NCBI RefSeq assembly: GCF_047731265.1
Contig: NZ_CP159835.1
Coordinates: forward strand, 3,720,001-3,784,000
Source of the DNA: Patiriisocius sp047731265
GTDB lineage: Bacteria; Bacteroidota; Bacteroidia; Flavobacteriales; Flavobacteriaceae
DNA: 64,000 nucleotides
Reading direction: 5' to 3'
Positions 54,195-63,880 of the stretch are shown here, one piece after another. Position numbers and translations under genes: made by a program. Each line of letters begins with the position of its first letter. Positions within the stretch are counted from its first letter, which is position 1. The notes beneath the pieces are model-generated. The model was not told the origin of the DNA. It made no database searches and saw nothing but the letters and a program-made list of their open reading frames with translations.

Positions 54195-55604
54195 TTATAG
54201 ATTAACATAAGCTGTTTTATTCATGTAATCTTTTCTCTTGATGCCGTAATTATTCATTATTATAGGAACAATATCACAGGTAGGCAATTGTTCTTCCAAA
54301 AAATCTGAAGTTGCATTTTTTGGGTGATAAGAAAATAAATGTCCTTCTGGTATGTGATATGCCGTTGAAGAAGACTTGTCATCTATTGTCATATTTTGCA
54401 ATCCACTATCCTCAATACTAAAATATGTATTTCCAACACTGATATTAATTGTTTGTAAATTTAAAAAGATAAGGTCTACAGAAAAATAGTTAGCCCCCTT
54501 CTTTCTATAGGAAACAGCTTCACTATTTATTGTGAGTCTTTTTAAATTGTCTTCAAACTTTTGAATGTAATTTTCTCCAACCACAAAGTTAAATTGTGGC
54601 ACCATAGCTGGCATAACCTTGTATTCATTCGCGTCATTAATACCAAGCATACTCATAAACTTTTTATTATCCTTAATAACAATTTGTGTTTCAGTTGGCT
54701 CACACTCAATAGCTTCCTGCCCCATACTAGAAGTAATAATAAGCTTATAATCTTGATTCTTATCAATAAAGGTGGATAACCGTTTCAACATCCTATCTGT
54801 ATGATCCATCGTGAAAATAATTTCATTACTATAGGTATTTATCCATTCCTTATCATATTCTAAATTTTCATATTCATTAGGAAAAAGAGCAGCCCAATAT
54901 CTATGCATACTCGATGCCACGTGATTTGTGAAGAAGGTTACAAAATCAGGTTTTTTATCATTTAATAATTTATAAAAAACATCAAATGACAAGACAGTTT
55001 GATACGTTCTTCTTCTAACATTTTTCCAAGGATTAATCTTTTCTTCCACCAATTGCTTTGTCACACTTGTCAATGTATCGAATTTAAACCCGAAGGATCT
55101 AATTTTTGAAAGTCCCTTTAATATTTCAGTATAAGGCAACGAAGTATCAACATTACGACCAGACTTTCTAGATAGATTTAGATTAATCTTTTGAAACAAC
55201 TCAATATCATCAGGAAAACACTCATAGTTTGGTGCAAATACATCTGGAACGTAGAAATCATAATTTTCGGTGCTTTTTGGTACTGCTTGAGAGTGCAGTG
55301 ACCCAAAAACTCCAGTTTTTATACCATTCCTCGAAAGTACATCCCATAAAGGCGGAAACTCTTTATCAACATCAGTAAGGTCTTGATTAAAATCTGAAAC
55401 AAAATGTTTATCACTTGGCACGCCCCTATGCAATGTTGGCCAAGTATTCCAAGGCGAGAGATGCCCTTTATTTTCAGTTATTGTTTCGTACTTCTTAAAT
55501 TTTGAATAATTGTTCGCTAGCCAAGAATTAGGCCTCATCTTCATGTAATATTCAAACACCCTAATAGGGACTTCGTTTAATTCAAAAAAAATTATTTTCT
55601 TCAT
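54195..55604 (-). CDS. AlkP-superfamily phosphodiesterase/sulfatase-like protein, cytosolic
   Basis: This 469-aa protein looks like a member of the alkaline phosphatase superfamily of the type I phosphodiesterase kind. The first strand IIFFELNEVPIRVFEYY (acidic ELNE, possible metal ligands) is followed by SPWNTWPTLHRGVPSDKH near residue 49 with a Thr at the nucleophile position. LWDVLSRNGIKTGVFGSLHS near 87 and a later TMDHTDRMLKRL near 258 fit the core sheet. There is no signal peptide or membrane segment, unlike phosphoethanolamine transferases. Its location suggests a role in polysaccharide modification, but the function is unknown. Confidence 0.65.
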   Translation of the reverse strand: MKKIIFFELNEVPIRVFEYYMKMRPNSWLANNYSKFKKYETITENKGHLSPWNTWPTLHRGVPSDKHFVSDFNQDLTDVDKEFPPLWDVLSRNGIKTGVFGSLHSQAVPKSTENYDFYVPDVFAPNYECFPDDIELFQKINLNLSRKSGRNVDTSLPYTEILKGLSKIRSFGFKFDTLTSVTKQLVEEKINPWKNVRRRTYQTVLSFDVFYKLLNDKKPDFVTFFTNHVASSMHRYWAALFPNEYENLEYDKEWINTYSNEIIFTMDHTDRMLKRLSTFIDKNQDYKLIITSSMGQEAIECEPTETQIVIKDNKKFMSMLGINDANEYKVMPAMVPQFNFVVGENYIQKFEDNLKRLTINSEAVSYRKKGANYFSVDLIFLNLQTINISVGNTYFSIEDSGLQNMTIDDKSSSTAYHIPEGHLFSYHPKNATSDFLEEQLPTCDIVPIIMNNYGIKRKDYMNKTAYVNL

Positions 55605-55669
55605 TATAACAGATGATTATTGTCTAAACTACTCGATCTATAGGGAACTGTATGATCCATTACTATGTA

Positions 55670-56779
55670 TTAAAAGAAGAATTTAATGGCAGCAATTAGA
55701 TGTCTAAAACTATTAACTTGACCAATATTTTTTCTTAGTTGATGGAAAATGCCTAATAATATAATGAAAGAAATTATATAAAAACCGAGCATAATAAAAT
55801 TACTGAATAATCTGGAAAGAAATATAAATATTACGGCTAATACTAAATTTAAAAAGCATAGAAACAAGCTCGCCTTAAAATGTGATAGTCCTGAATTTAT
55901 AAGAATATGGTGAATATGATTATTATCTGGATAAAAGGGACTCTTGTTGTTTATCAATCGGATGCCTATAACCCTAAGCGTATCAAACAATGGAATGAAA
56001 AAGATTGCTCCAATAACCACAAGACTATTTTGAGCTTTAAAGGAATGCGCCTCAAGTAAAGAAGCATCTAAGGACAAAAACTTTAGCGACATAAAACCAA
56101 TGCAAAATCCAATGATCAGTGATCCAGTATCCCCCATGAATATTTTATTTATTTTCGACAAATTATAACGCAGGTAACCTAGTAAAACCCCGATTAAAAT
56201 TAAGCTTAATAAAAAGTAAAAAGTCTGATTTAAGGTATAAAAAATTAAGGCGTAGATACTAAAAATTACAATTCCAATAGTGGAGGCTAGTCCGTCAATT
56301 CCATCAATCATATTATACGAATTGATAATTGTTAACATCATCAATACGATAAACACATAAGACACAAAACTAGGAATCTCATGTATTCCTAAAAAACCGT
56401 TAAGAGACTCTACTTGAACACAATTACAAAAAAGAATAAAACAAATCGCCATTATCTCACCTCCTATTTTTGCTCTTGGCGTAGACACAACCAAATCATC
56501 TTTTAAGCCGATAGCGAACAATAAACCAAGCGAAGCAATTAAATTTATCCCAATTGCGTTTACATCCCATTCCTTAAGTAATATTAACATAAATATTAAA
56601 GTGAAAAAGAAGGAAACACCTGCCATGGTTGGTGTGGAGTTAATGTGAGAACTTCTTTGATCTGGACGATCAATTAAATTTCGACTTCTCACAATCCAAC
56701 TAATCTTTGGAATTAAGAAAGTAACCAAAATAAATGAACCTATAACCGAGGCAATCGCAACGTAGAATATGTTGTTCAT
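55670..56779 (-). CDS. WecA/MraY-family undecaprenyl-phosphate sugar-1-phosphate transferase
   Basis: This 369-aa membrane protein has about ten or eleven hydrophobic segments. The cytosolic catalytic motifs are in order: GLKDDLVVSTPRAKIG near residue 90 (DDxx), NMIDGIDGLASTIG near 155 and FMGDTGSLIIGF near 215, followed by HIHHILINSGLSH (HHxL region) near 295. Enzymes of this family start repeat-unit synthesis by linking a sugar phosphate to undecaprenyl phosphate. It is the first gene of the right-hand minus-strand run and fits the Wzx/Wzy route proposed for this locus. The sugar, often GlcNAc, is not proven. Confidence 0.92.
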   Translation of the reverse strand: MNNIFYVAIASVIGSFILVTFLIPKISWIVRSRNLIDRPDQRSSHINSTPTMAGVSFFFTLIFMLILLKEWDVNAIGINLIASLGLLFAIGLKDDLVVSTPRAKIGGEIMAICFILFCNCVQVESLNGFLGIHEIPSFVSYVFIVLMMLTIINSYNMIDGIDGLASTIGIVIFSIYALIFYTLNQTFYFLLSLILIGVLLGYLRYNLSKINKIFMGDTGSLIIGFCIGFMSLKFLSLDASLLEAHSFKAQNSLVVIGAIFFIPLFDTLRVIGIRLINNKSPFYPDNNHIHHILINSGLSHFKASLFLCFLNLVLAVIFIFLSRLFSNFIMLGFYIISFIILLGIFHQLRKNIGQVNSFRHLIAAIKFFF

Positions 56780-57328
56780 AATTATTATTGTTTACTTAGG
56801 AGAACTCAAAATGATTCATCTTTATTTTAGCTCCTAACGATAATGGGTTTAAATAGTGCTATTTATTTAAAATAAAAGTCTTGGTAAGCAAGATAACATC
56901 AAACTAGTTTGCGCATTCCTTTACGCCCCCTACAAAAAACATACAATTGCAGGGATTTATTATTTATTGGCTCAACAGCGTATAATCGCGACAAAAGACG
57001 AAAATATTCTAGATTGTAGTGTTATTGTAAAGTGTGAGAATTTAACAAAACAAGCTATGTTGTAGTAATGTTTGGGGAAACAATACATTTTTAAAGCTTT
57101 TACATCCTAAAATAAATAATCTACCATAAAAATTTAATGAGAAAAACGAATGTTTTAATCAATTACATTGTGATTTTAATCAATTAAATAAATAATATCA
57201 CGAAATATATAAAAAAGAATAGCCTTTGTTATCTATTTCGTGATATTACGACTTCAAGCAATTCATTACCCAATCCTGGGTCATGATTAGTTTTGTCTTA
57301 TGGTAGGGAATCCTTTTAGAATTAAATC
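56780..57328. other. 549-bp intergenic region with a 15-bp inverted repeat, right border of the locus
   Basis: No gene is supported between the WecA-like start and the ligA stop. A perfect 15-bp inverted repeat (57193-57207 and 57234-57248, core TATCACGAAATA) encloses 26 nt. It lacks the GC-rich stem and T-run of a standard terminator. The region must contain the promoter of the WecA-like operon and the 3' end of the ligA transcript. Confidence 0.5.
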
Positions 57329-59365
57329 TTACACTAACATAACTAAAAATTCATTTTCTGAAATAATGGGGATATTTAAACCCTCAGCCTTCTCGCGTTT
57401 GCTTGGCCCCATATTATCTCCTGCGACGACATAAGTGGTTTTAGTGGAAATACTACTAGAGACTTTCCCGCCATTATCTTCAATTAATTTCTTTAATTCC
57501 GTTCTAGAAACCTGAGTAAATACCCCTGAAACCACAAATATATTTCCAGCTAATATGGTTGTCTGCCCAGCTAATTTTTCAGCTGAAATTTCTAATTGAA
57601 TTCCATTTTCTCGCAAACGCTCAATAATCTTTCGGTTTTCAATGCCTGGTGAATTATCTTGAGTAAATAAATCTTGAGCTTCTGAAATTGCAAAGAATGC
57701 TATAACACTTTCAGCAATCCTATCACCAATTTCGTCTACGGCAATTAATTCTTCAAAAGTGGCATTCATTAAAGCGTCAATACTTTTAAAATGTTTTGAT
57801 AGTTTCTTAGCCACTGTTTCTCCTACGAACCGGATCCCCAAGGCAAATAAAACACGTTCAAAAGCTATGGAACAAGATGCCGCGACGCCTGCAATAACAT
57901 TCTCTGCACTTTTTTGTGCCATACGGTCTAAGGGAAGTAACTGGTCTGCTTTTAGATCGTATAAGTCTGCATAGGTAGTCACCAAATTATTAGTAACTAA
58001 CAATGCTACAGTTTCTCCTCCTAAGCCTTCAATATCCATCGCTTTACGAGAAATAAAATGCTGGATACGCCCAATAATCTGAGTGGGGCAACCTTCTTCA
58101 TTGGGGCAATAATGTTTTGCATCTCCTTCGTTCCGAACAAGCTGTCTTTTACAATCAGGACAATGTGTAATATATTGAGTTATCTTGCTACTTAAAGGTC
58201 TTTTATCAAAATCTACAGCAATGATCTTGGGTATAATCTCCCCCCCTTTTTCTACAAAAACAGTATCGCCTACTCTAATATCCAGTTTTTCTATTTGGTC
58301 TGCATTATGCAAGGACGCTCTTTTTACAGTGGTTCCAGCTAGCTCGACAGGTTCTAAGTTTGCAACGGGTGTAATAGCTCCTGTGCGACCTACTTGATAC
58401 GTAATCTCTTCAAGAATTGTAGCAACCTGCTCTGCTTTAAATTTATAAGCCATTGCCCAACGAGGGGCTTTTGCTGTATATCCTAATTCTTCTTGCTGTT
58501 GAAGGTTATTCACTTTTATTACGACACCGTCAGTTTCATAGGGTAATTCGTGGCGATATATATCCCAATGATTTATAAACGCTAAAACCTCATCAATACT
58601 TGAAACTAATTTTGCAATTTGTGGGACTTTAAAACCCATATTATTCGCTATTTCAAGATTTTCCATTTGCGTTGTCGTTGGAATATCATTTCCCTTTAAG
58701 CTATAAAGCAAACACTCCAATGGGCGTTTCGCTACCTCTCCACTATCCTGGAGCTTAAGACTTCCAGCTGCTGTGTTACGTGGATTTCTATACGGTTCTT
58801 CTCCAGCTTCTAAACGCGCTTCATTCATTTTATGGAAGCCTTCAAATGGTAGAACAATTTCACCTCGTATTTCAAACTTGGAAGGATAGTCCCCTTTTAG
58901 TTGTAAAGGAACAGATTTAATGGTCTTCACATTTGCAGTTACATCATCTCCTTGAAACCCGTCACCACGTGTTACTGCTTTTATAAAATTTCCATTCTCA
59001 TACCGCAAACTAATTGATGCTCCATCATATTTTAATTCACAGGTATACTGCACCTCTCCATCTACCATTTTTTTAATACGCGTTTCCCAATCTTCGAGAT
59101 CTTCCTTGGAATAACTATTATCCAAAGAGTACATTCTAAATTCATGCGCTACTGTTTCGAAGTTTTTTGTAATCTCACCTCCGACTCTTAAGGTTGGAGA
59201 ATTGGCATCATAATATTCAGGGTGCTTTTCCTCCAAAGCCTGCAGTTCTTTGAGTTTTACGTCAAACTCAAAATCTGAAATAGATGGAGTATCTAGTACA
59301 TAATACTTATAATTATGATCACGAAGTTGATTTCTAAGTTGCGTTATTTTTTCTTGAGGAGCCAT
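57329..59365 (-). CDS. ligA: NAD-dependent DNA ligase
   Basis: LigA joins nicks in DNA using NAD and is essential in bacteria. The protein is 678 aa, full length. The adenylation domain has the catalytic K112 in CELKYDGAS, preceded by MYSLDNSYS and followed by TRGDGFQGDDVT and EIRGEIVLP. The OB fold, the four-Cys zinc finger (CPDCKRQL to CPNEEGC, about 405-430), the HhH region (about 470-580) and the C-terminal BRCT domain (about 600-678) follow in order. A decayed copy of the BRCT end is found near 28.8-29.0 kb. The start is the ATG at 59365. Confidence 0.96.
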   Translation of the reverse strand: MAPQEKITQLRNQLRDHNYKYYVLDTPSISDFEFDVKLKELQALEEKHPEYYDANSPTLRVGGEITKNFETVAHEFRMYSLDNSYSKEDLEDWETRIKKMVDGEVQYTCELKYDGASISLRYENGNFIKAVTRGDGFQGDDVTANVKTIKSVPLQLKGDYPSKFEIRGEIVLPFEGFHKMNEARLEAGEEPYRNPRNTAAGSLKLQDSGEVAKRPLECLLYSLKGNDIPTTTQMENLEIANNMGFKVPQIAKLVSSIDEVLAFINHWDIYRHELPYETDGVVIKVNNLQQQEELGYTAKAPRWAMAYKFKAEQVATILEEITYQVGRTGAITPVANLEPVELAGTTVKRASLHNADQIEKLDIRVGDTVFVEKGGEIIPKIIAVDFDKRPLSSKITQYITHCPDCKRQLVRNEGDAKHYCPNEEGCPTQIIGRIQHFISRKAMDIEGLGGETVALLVTNNLVTTYADLYDLKADQLLPLDRMAQKSAENVIAGVAASCSIAFERVLFALGIRFVGETVAKKLSKHFKSIDALMNATFEELIAVDEIGDRIAESVIAFFAISEAQDLFTQDNSPGIENRKIIERLRENGIQLEISAEKLAGQTTILAGNIFVVSGVFTQVSRTELKKLIEDNGGKVSSSISTKTTYVVAGDNMGPSKREKAEGLNIPIISENEFLVMLV

Positions 59366-59415
59366 TTAGCAAAGATAAAATTCATACTTTAAATGTAATA
59401 GAATTTGAACAAAAA

Positions 59416-59440
59416 AAAGACTCCCATATCAGGAGCCTTT
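59416..59440 (-). terminator. Hairpin terminator after the T9SS pseudogene
   Basis: AAAGACTCC (59416-59424) pairs with GGAGCCTTT (59432-59440) with one mismatch and a 7-nt loop; T residues follow on the minus strand. It lies between the pseudogene stop and the ligA start. Confidence 0.7.
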
Positions 59441-59463
59441 TAAATAAAAATTTGTTTGGATAT

Positions 59464-60920
59464 TTATTTTTTTACAAATCGTTTTGTAATAACAAATCCA
59501 TTACTCGTAAAACGCACAAAGTACATTCCCGAAGCAACATTTGAAGTATCTAACGAGATTCTGTTAGACACTTCTGAAATTGTTTTCACAAGAGCGCCAG
59601 TAATTGAATACACCTCAATATTACCCTGACCATCCATAGCTAAACTTGCGTTCCAAGCGTGTCTTGCGTCTGGCGCCGTATAGGTTCCTTCTTGATACAA
59701 TGACCAAGGTTGGTTGTCACCATTTTGACGGAATTCTATCCATTGTACGGCAGCTCTTTCAGCCGAACCAGCACCTGCATCAACCACAAAGTTAAACACC
59801 GCCGCATTGTAGGTTCCAAACTTTCTAAATTGCGCTTGATTCATTATTGTTGCTTGAAGAGCATCTATTGCGGTGCCTCCATTAGGTTGTGACAAATTTG
59901 AAAAACTACCATTGTCAAAAACACTATTAAAAGGGTTATATTTATTTGTTGTGCAGAAGATATGGTTGAATTAGAAGTAGTATTCTAGTCCACATCGATA
60001 GTCCATAATTTTATATGATCTGTAGATACGCCATTCCAATCATTGTCCTGCATATAAACTACTGTAGCTCCAACAGCAGCTGGTAGATTATTATCTGTAA
60101 CATTTAAAACTTGTGGACTAAAAAAGTCACTAACAACAATTCTAGGTAACTCAAACCCCAACACTTTAGCCCCAAGGTTTCCCGCTAGCATTGCAGAGCG
60201 CTCTAACGCCCATTCTTTATTAAATCCATTAGTGTTTTCTGTGATATAATAACCATCACTCCAAACCGTTAGTTTTTGATAATCTTGAATAGCAGCTATC
60301 GTATAATTAGACCAGCCAGCAGTTAAAGGATTAGGACCATCTAACACTGCTATTTGCGCACCACTCCCTAATAAAGTTAAAACCCATCTATTCGCTGTAT
60401 TATCATACGATGCAGTTAAATCGCAACAGCCTCCAGACGGAAAAATAGCTGGATTTAGCAAGGCCTCTCCTTGCAATTGATTACCAGCTTTATCATAAAT
60501 CATAAAACCCGTATTATAGACTACCATTACGTGATCAGGCCTAACGGCTAAAGAAGGATCTGTAGGCTGTGAGTTTTAAGAATGGGTGTCGAAAACCAAG
60601 CTCGCCCGAGTCCTAGTTGTTGCCTGTTCCATCTCGTTTCGGTTCATCACAAAATAGTCATCAGTCGTTTGCGGATCTTGTCCTGATAATAACTGATTAG
60701 CAATTGAACGTTTATCCTTGGCCTCCCTTGGCTCATTATTTGTAGCTAACAAATCTTAGGGCCTTGAAGCCATAGAGGTAACATATTCAACAGAGGTAGC
60801 AATGCCAACAAAACTGGCAATGTTTTATTGGTTATTTTGAGCAGAAACTTGTACTGAAAAGAGAAGTACTAAAATGCACAACAGTAGGTAAGGTGTTTTA
60901 ATAAAACGAGAGTTTTTTAA
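59464..60920 (-). pseudogene. T9SS-secreted protein gene with four in-frame stops and a frameshift
   Basis: The minus strand reads as one protein of about 480 aa. It starts with a signal peptide (RFIKTPYLLLCILVLLFSV, then SAQ) whose ATG is lost, continues with NEPREAKDKRSIANQLLSG, then a middle domain (60527-59985: VVYNTGFMIYDKAG, CCDLTASYDNTANRWVL) and ends with a T9SS sorting domain (59600-59464: VASGMYFVRFTSNG, VITKRFVKK). Stops interrupt it at 60825-60827, near 60734, near 60577 and at 59985-59987, and one base is lost near 59930. The reading frame is otherwise well kept, so decay is recent. The middle domain is not a family I recognise. Confidence 0.88.
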
Positions 60921-61153
60921 TTGGTATTATATATTTTACACAAATATTGATATTTAATTATGAAAAACAAAGAGTTTTGATAACACAGTTAGCACCTTAG
61001 CGATATTCAAATCCTTTTATCTCAATTATTTAATAATTACGTATAAACTATACTGTAAAAATAGCGGTAAATTAAGATGGCTATCACCTAAAAAGAAAAA
61101 GCCTTAGAAATATTTTTCCCGAATCTTTTAAAAAGAAGTTTATAAACAATTAT

Positions 61154-61820
61154 CTAATCATCAATAAATATATTTCTTACCAAGGCAGCACATAGGATAC
61201 CAGCCATTGGTGCTACTATAAATAACCCTAATTGGCTCAAAGCAGCTCAGCCAGCAAATAAAGCAGGAATTAAACTACGCGCAAGATCAACCTATGCTCC
61301 AATTATAGGAATTGCTGCCAAATGTATTAATACCAAAGAAACACTTATAGCAAGTTCAGCGAGAACTAGTGATGCGTTATTTGCTGTCGCAACAAAAGTC
61401 ACTATCAAAAACAAGAAAGCAAAAACAAACTCAGTTATCAAAGCAGAAGTCTTATTATATTCCCCGAGAGAGCCTTCTCCCCAACCATTGGTCCCTAAGC
61501 CTCATTCTGGTAAAGCCTGCAGCTGCAATTATCGCCCCTATAAAGTGCGCAATCACATACCCAACGATGTCTTTCAAAGAAAGTTTGCCTGCGGCAAGCG
61601 TGGCAATAGAAATTGCTGGTTTTATATTTTAACCAGAAACTGAACCTATGGCCTAAGCCATAACAAAAACAGCAAGACCAAAAGCGAGCAAAATTCCAAA
61701 AAATCCAATTCCTGCAGGACGTGTTTTTGAAACACTAGCATTAGTTGCGGCACCGCAACCAAATAACCCAAGAGCAAAAGTTCCTAGACATTCGGCAAAA
61801 TACTTTTTTAGTTAACTCAT
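61154..61820 (-). pseudogene. Decayed aquaporin (MIP family) gene
   Basis: The minus strand gives a MIP-family channel with breaks. MS, a stop, then KKYFAECLGTFALGLFGCGA form the first helix; GILLAFGLAVFVMA, a stop, AIGSVSG, a stop, and NIKPAISIATLAAGK correspond to the first NPA loop (normally SGAHINPAV). DIVGYVIAHFIGAIIAA is the third helix. Later parts are in other frames, with a C-terminal remnant MAGILCAALVRNIFIDD. Full-length AqpZ proteins are about 230 aa. Stops and shifts exclude function as an aquaporin. Confidence 0.88.
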
Positions 61821-61930
61821 CTTTAAGATTTCATTGGTTCATGAATGTGAAAATAGCAAATAGGAGAATTTGAACATTATTAAAATGATGAAAAGCTGAT
61901 CTTTTTCGTTAAATTAAATTGAAATAAGAA

Positions 61931-62530
61931 TTAAGTCCGTTCGGGCTTTAACCATTTTGGGATGGGAGGTGCTTTAAAATTTTCCATTTTCCCTAGCAAT
62001 CCTGATACTGAAGTGTCTATAAGTATTAAATTAAAGTTTTCTATTTTCAAAAAGCCTCGTTTCACCATCGTTTCTAGCATAGCGATCATTTCATCATAAA
62101 AACCATTTATATTAAGCAATCCAATAGGTTTACCATGCAATCCTAATTGTTGCCAAGTAATAACTTCAAACAACTCTTCCAAGGTTCCAAAACCACCTGG
62201 CAGTGTTATAAAACCATCGCTAACTTCTTGCATTTGTAGTTTACGGTCGTGCATATTTTGCGTAGTGATAAGCTGGGTAAGCCCAAGATGCACCACTTCC
62301 TTTTTCTTTAAAAATTGTGGAATAATACCAATAACACTACCTTTTTGATCAAGAACTGTTTGCGCAACCGTACCCATAATACCAATCTTTGCCGCGCCAT
62401 AAACCAAAGTAATATCTCTGGCTACAAAAGCAGTCCCAAGTTCAATGGCAGCATTTTCGATTGCTAGATCATTCCCACTGCTACTTCCGCAAAAAACGCA
62501 AACTTTCTTTAAAACATTTATTTTTGACAT
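61931..62530 (-). CDS. LOG-family protein (TIGR00730 Rossmann fold)
   Basis: This 199-aa protein is a LONELY GUY-type nucleoside 5'-monophosphate phosphoribohydrolase. Family marks are VCVFCGSSSGND at residues 10-21, LVYGAAKIGIMGTVA near 43, and the signature LPGGFGTLEELFEVITWQQLG near 110-130, which includes PGGxGTxxE. It is thought to release a free base from AMP-type nucleotides; bacterial roles vary. Its start overlaps prmC by 13 bp, so the two genes are coupled. The length is typical. Confidence 0.92.
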   Translation of the reverse strand: MSKINVLKKVCVFCGSSSGNDLAIENAAIELGTAFVARDITLVYGAAKIGIMGTVAQTVLDQKGSVIGIIPQFLKKKEVVHLGLTQLITTQNMHDRKLQMQEVSDGFITLPGGFGTLEELFEVITWQQLGLHGKPIGLLNINGFYDEMIAMLETMVKRGFLKIENFNLILIDTSVSGLLGKMENFKAPPIPKWLKPERT

Positions 62531-63366
62531 TGTGCAAATCGGTTTTTATGAAACATGTCTTTGTGTATTAATACTTCAGAAAACCCTAAATTATTAAGCA
62601 TCTCCTCCATCTCAGGTCCAAGATACTCATTAATCTCAAAAAACAAGGAGCCTTGTGGCCTTAAAAATTCTATTGCCAATTGGCTTATTTTCTTATAGAA
62701 CACTAACGGATCTTCATTGCTCACGAAGAGTGCTTTTTCTGGCTCAAAATTCAACACATTGTCCTGCATTAATTCTTTCTCTAATTCTCTTACATAAGGC
62801 GGGTTTGAAACTATAATATCATAATTCGTCGAAAGTTTTTCAGTAGCCAAAATATCCTGTTGCTTAAATGCGATAAGCACTTTATTACTTGTTGCATTTT
62901 GCTTAGCAACTTTTAAAGCTTCCGCAGATATATCTATTGCTGAAACTTTTGATTTTAGTAACGTTTTGGCAATTGAAATAGCAATACAACCACTCCCCGT
63001 TCCAATATCTAGAATCGCTAATCCTGAAGTATCGTTTTTATATTCTGATGTTATTAAGGCAACTAACTCTTCTGTTTCTGGCCTCGGAATCAAGGTGTCT
63101 TTTGTGACCTTAAAAGGCAATCCATAAAATTCAGTTTCTCCTAAAATATATTGAATGGGCTCGAAGTCTCTTAATCTTTTTGAAGCATCTTCAAACTTCG
63201 CAATAGTATCTTCATCAAGTTCTTTTTCTTTATTAATGTAGACTTCAAATCTCGTATAGCTCAAATATGCTTCTGCGAGCAACCTAAAGAATGCATTTAT
63301 TTCTTCCGTAGAATACAATCCCTTTAAAGATTTATTGCTAAGTATTTGCAGTTGTTTTAATTTCAT
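62518..63366 (-). CDS. prmC: Release factor glutamine methyltransferase
   Basis: PrmC methylates the glutamine in the GGQ motif of peptide release factors. The protein is 282 aa. The N-terminal helical domain has the EPIQYILGETEFYGLPF segment near residue 65, then TLIPRPETEELV near 91. The methyltransferase domain has ILDIGTGSGCIAI (SAM site, near 119) and the catalytic NPPY in IVSNPPYVRE near 185. It overlaps the LOG gene by 13 bp and begins directly after the GNAT gene stop, so the three are one operon. Confidence 0.95.
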   Translation of the reverse strand: MKLKQLQILSNKSLKGLYSTEEINAFFRLLAEAYLSYTRFEVYINKEKELDEDTIAKFEDASKRLRDFEPIQYILGETEFYGLPFKVTKDTLIPRPETEELVALITSEYKNDTSGLAILDIGTGSGCIAISIAKTLLKSKVSAIDISAEALKVAKQNATSNKVLIAFKQQDILATEKLSTNYDIIVSNPPYVRELEKELMQDNVLNFEPEKALFVSNEDPLVFYKKISQLAIEFLRPQGSLFFEINEYLGPEMEEMLNNLGFSEVLIHKDMFHKNRFAQCQK

Positions 63367-63852
63367 TTATAGTTCTTTCAGCATTTGAACTGGACAGGAA
63401 AAATGCCCCGTATCACCCAATGGACGGTCAATATATTTAAAACCTGATTGCTTATATAAATCTTGTGCAGCTTTCATATAGGTCATTGTTTCTAAGTAAC
63501 ATTTATCAAATTCAAAGACTTTTGCAGCTTGTAAACACTTTTGCATCATCGCTTTCCCAATGCCCCTTCCACGAGCTTCTTCTAAAAAATACATTTTTTG
63601 AAGTTCGCAGACATTCCCTGTATAATTCTCTAATTGCGCCACTCCTGCGCCACCAATTATTTTTCCGTTTTCTTCCACTATAAAATAAACAGCCTTGGAC
63701 TTTTGATAGGTTTCAAACATACAATCCAATGCTGAGTCTGCATAAGCAGTCCCCACTTTTGGAACACCTAAGTCCGCTAGGACTTTGCGAATTAAATTGG
63801 CTATTTGAATATTATCGCTTATTTTAATTTCCCTGATAACAGCAGTTTCCAT
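63367..63852 (-). CDS. GNAT-family N-acetyltransferase
   Basis: This 161-aa single-domain GNAT acetyltransferase has the acetyl-CoA loop QKMYFLEEARGRGIGKAM (about residues 83-100), with the RGxGIG core. GKIIGGAGVAQL is the preceding strand, and YLETMTYMKAAQDLYKQSGFKY near 118-138 is the usual C-terminal part. The substrate is unknown. It is one base upstream of prmC on the same strand and divergent to ribD at the end of the window, with about 28 bp between the start codons. That spacing leaves little room for separate promoters, so they probably overlap. Confidence 0.9.
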   Translation of the reverse strand: METAVIREIKISDNIQIANLIRKVLADLGVPKVGTAYADSALDCMFETYQKSKAVYFIVEENGKIIGGAGVAQLENYTGNVCELQKMYFLEEARGRGIGKAMMQKCLQAAKVFEFDKCYLETMTYMKAAQDLYKQSGFKYIDRPLGDTGHFSCPVQMLKEL

Positions 63853-63880
63853 CTCTTAAAATTCGTTGTACTTTTACAGT

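Noticed and set aside
28801..59365. Integrative element or prophage as the vehicle of the polysaccharide locus
   Set aside because: No integrase, transposase, relaxase or phage gene and no tRNA site are seen; only the ligA partial duplication marks the border.
59985..60827. Stop-codon recoding as an explanation for the in-frame stops in the T9SS gene
   Set aside because: The stops are TAA and TAG, not TGA. A frameshift and a lost start codon are also present, so pseudogene decay explains everything.
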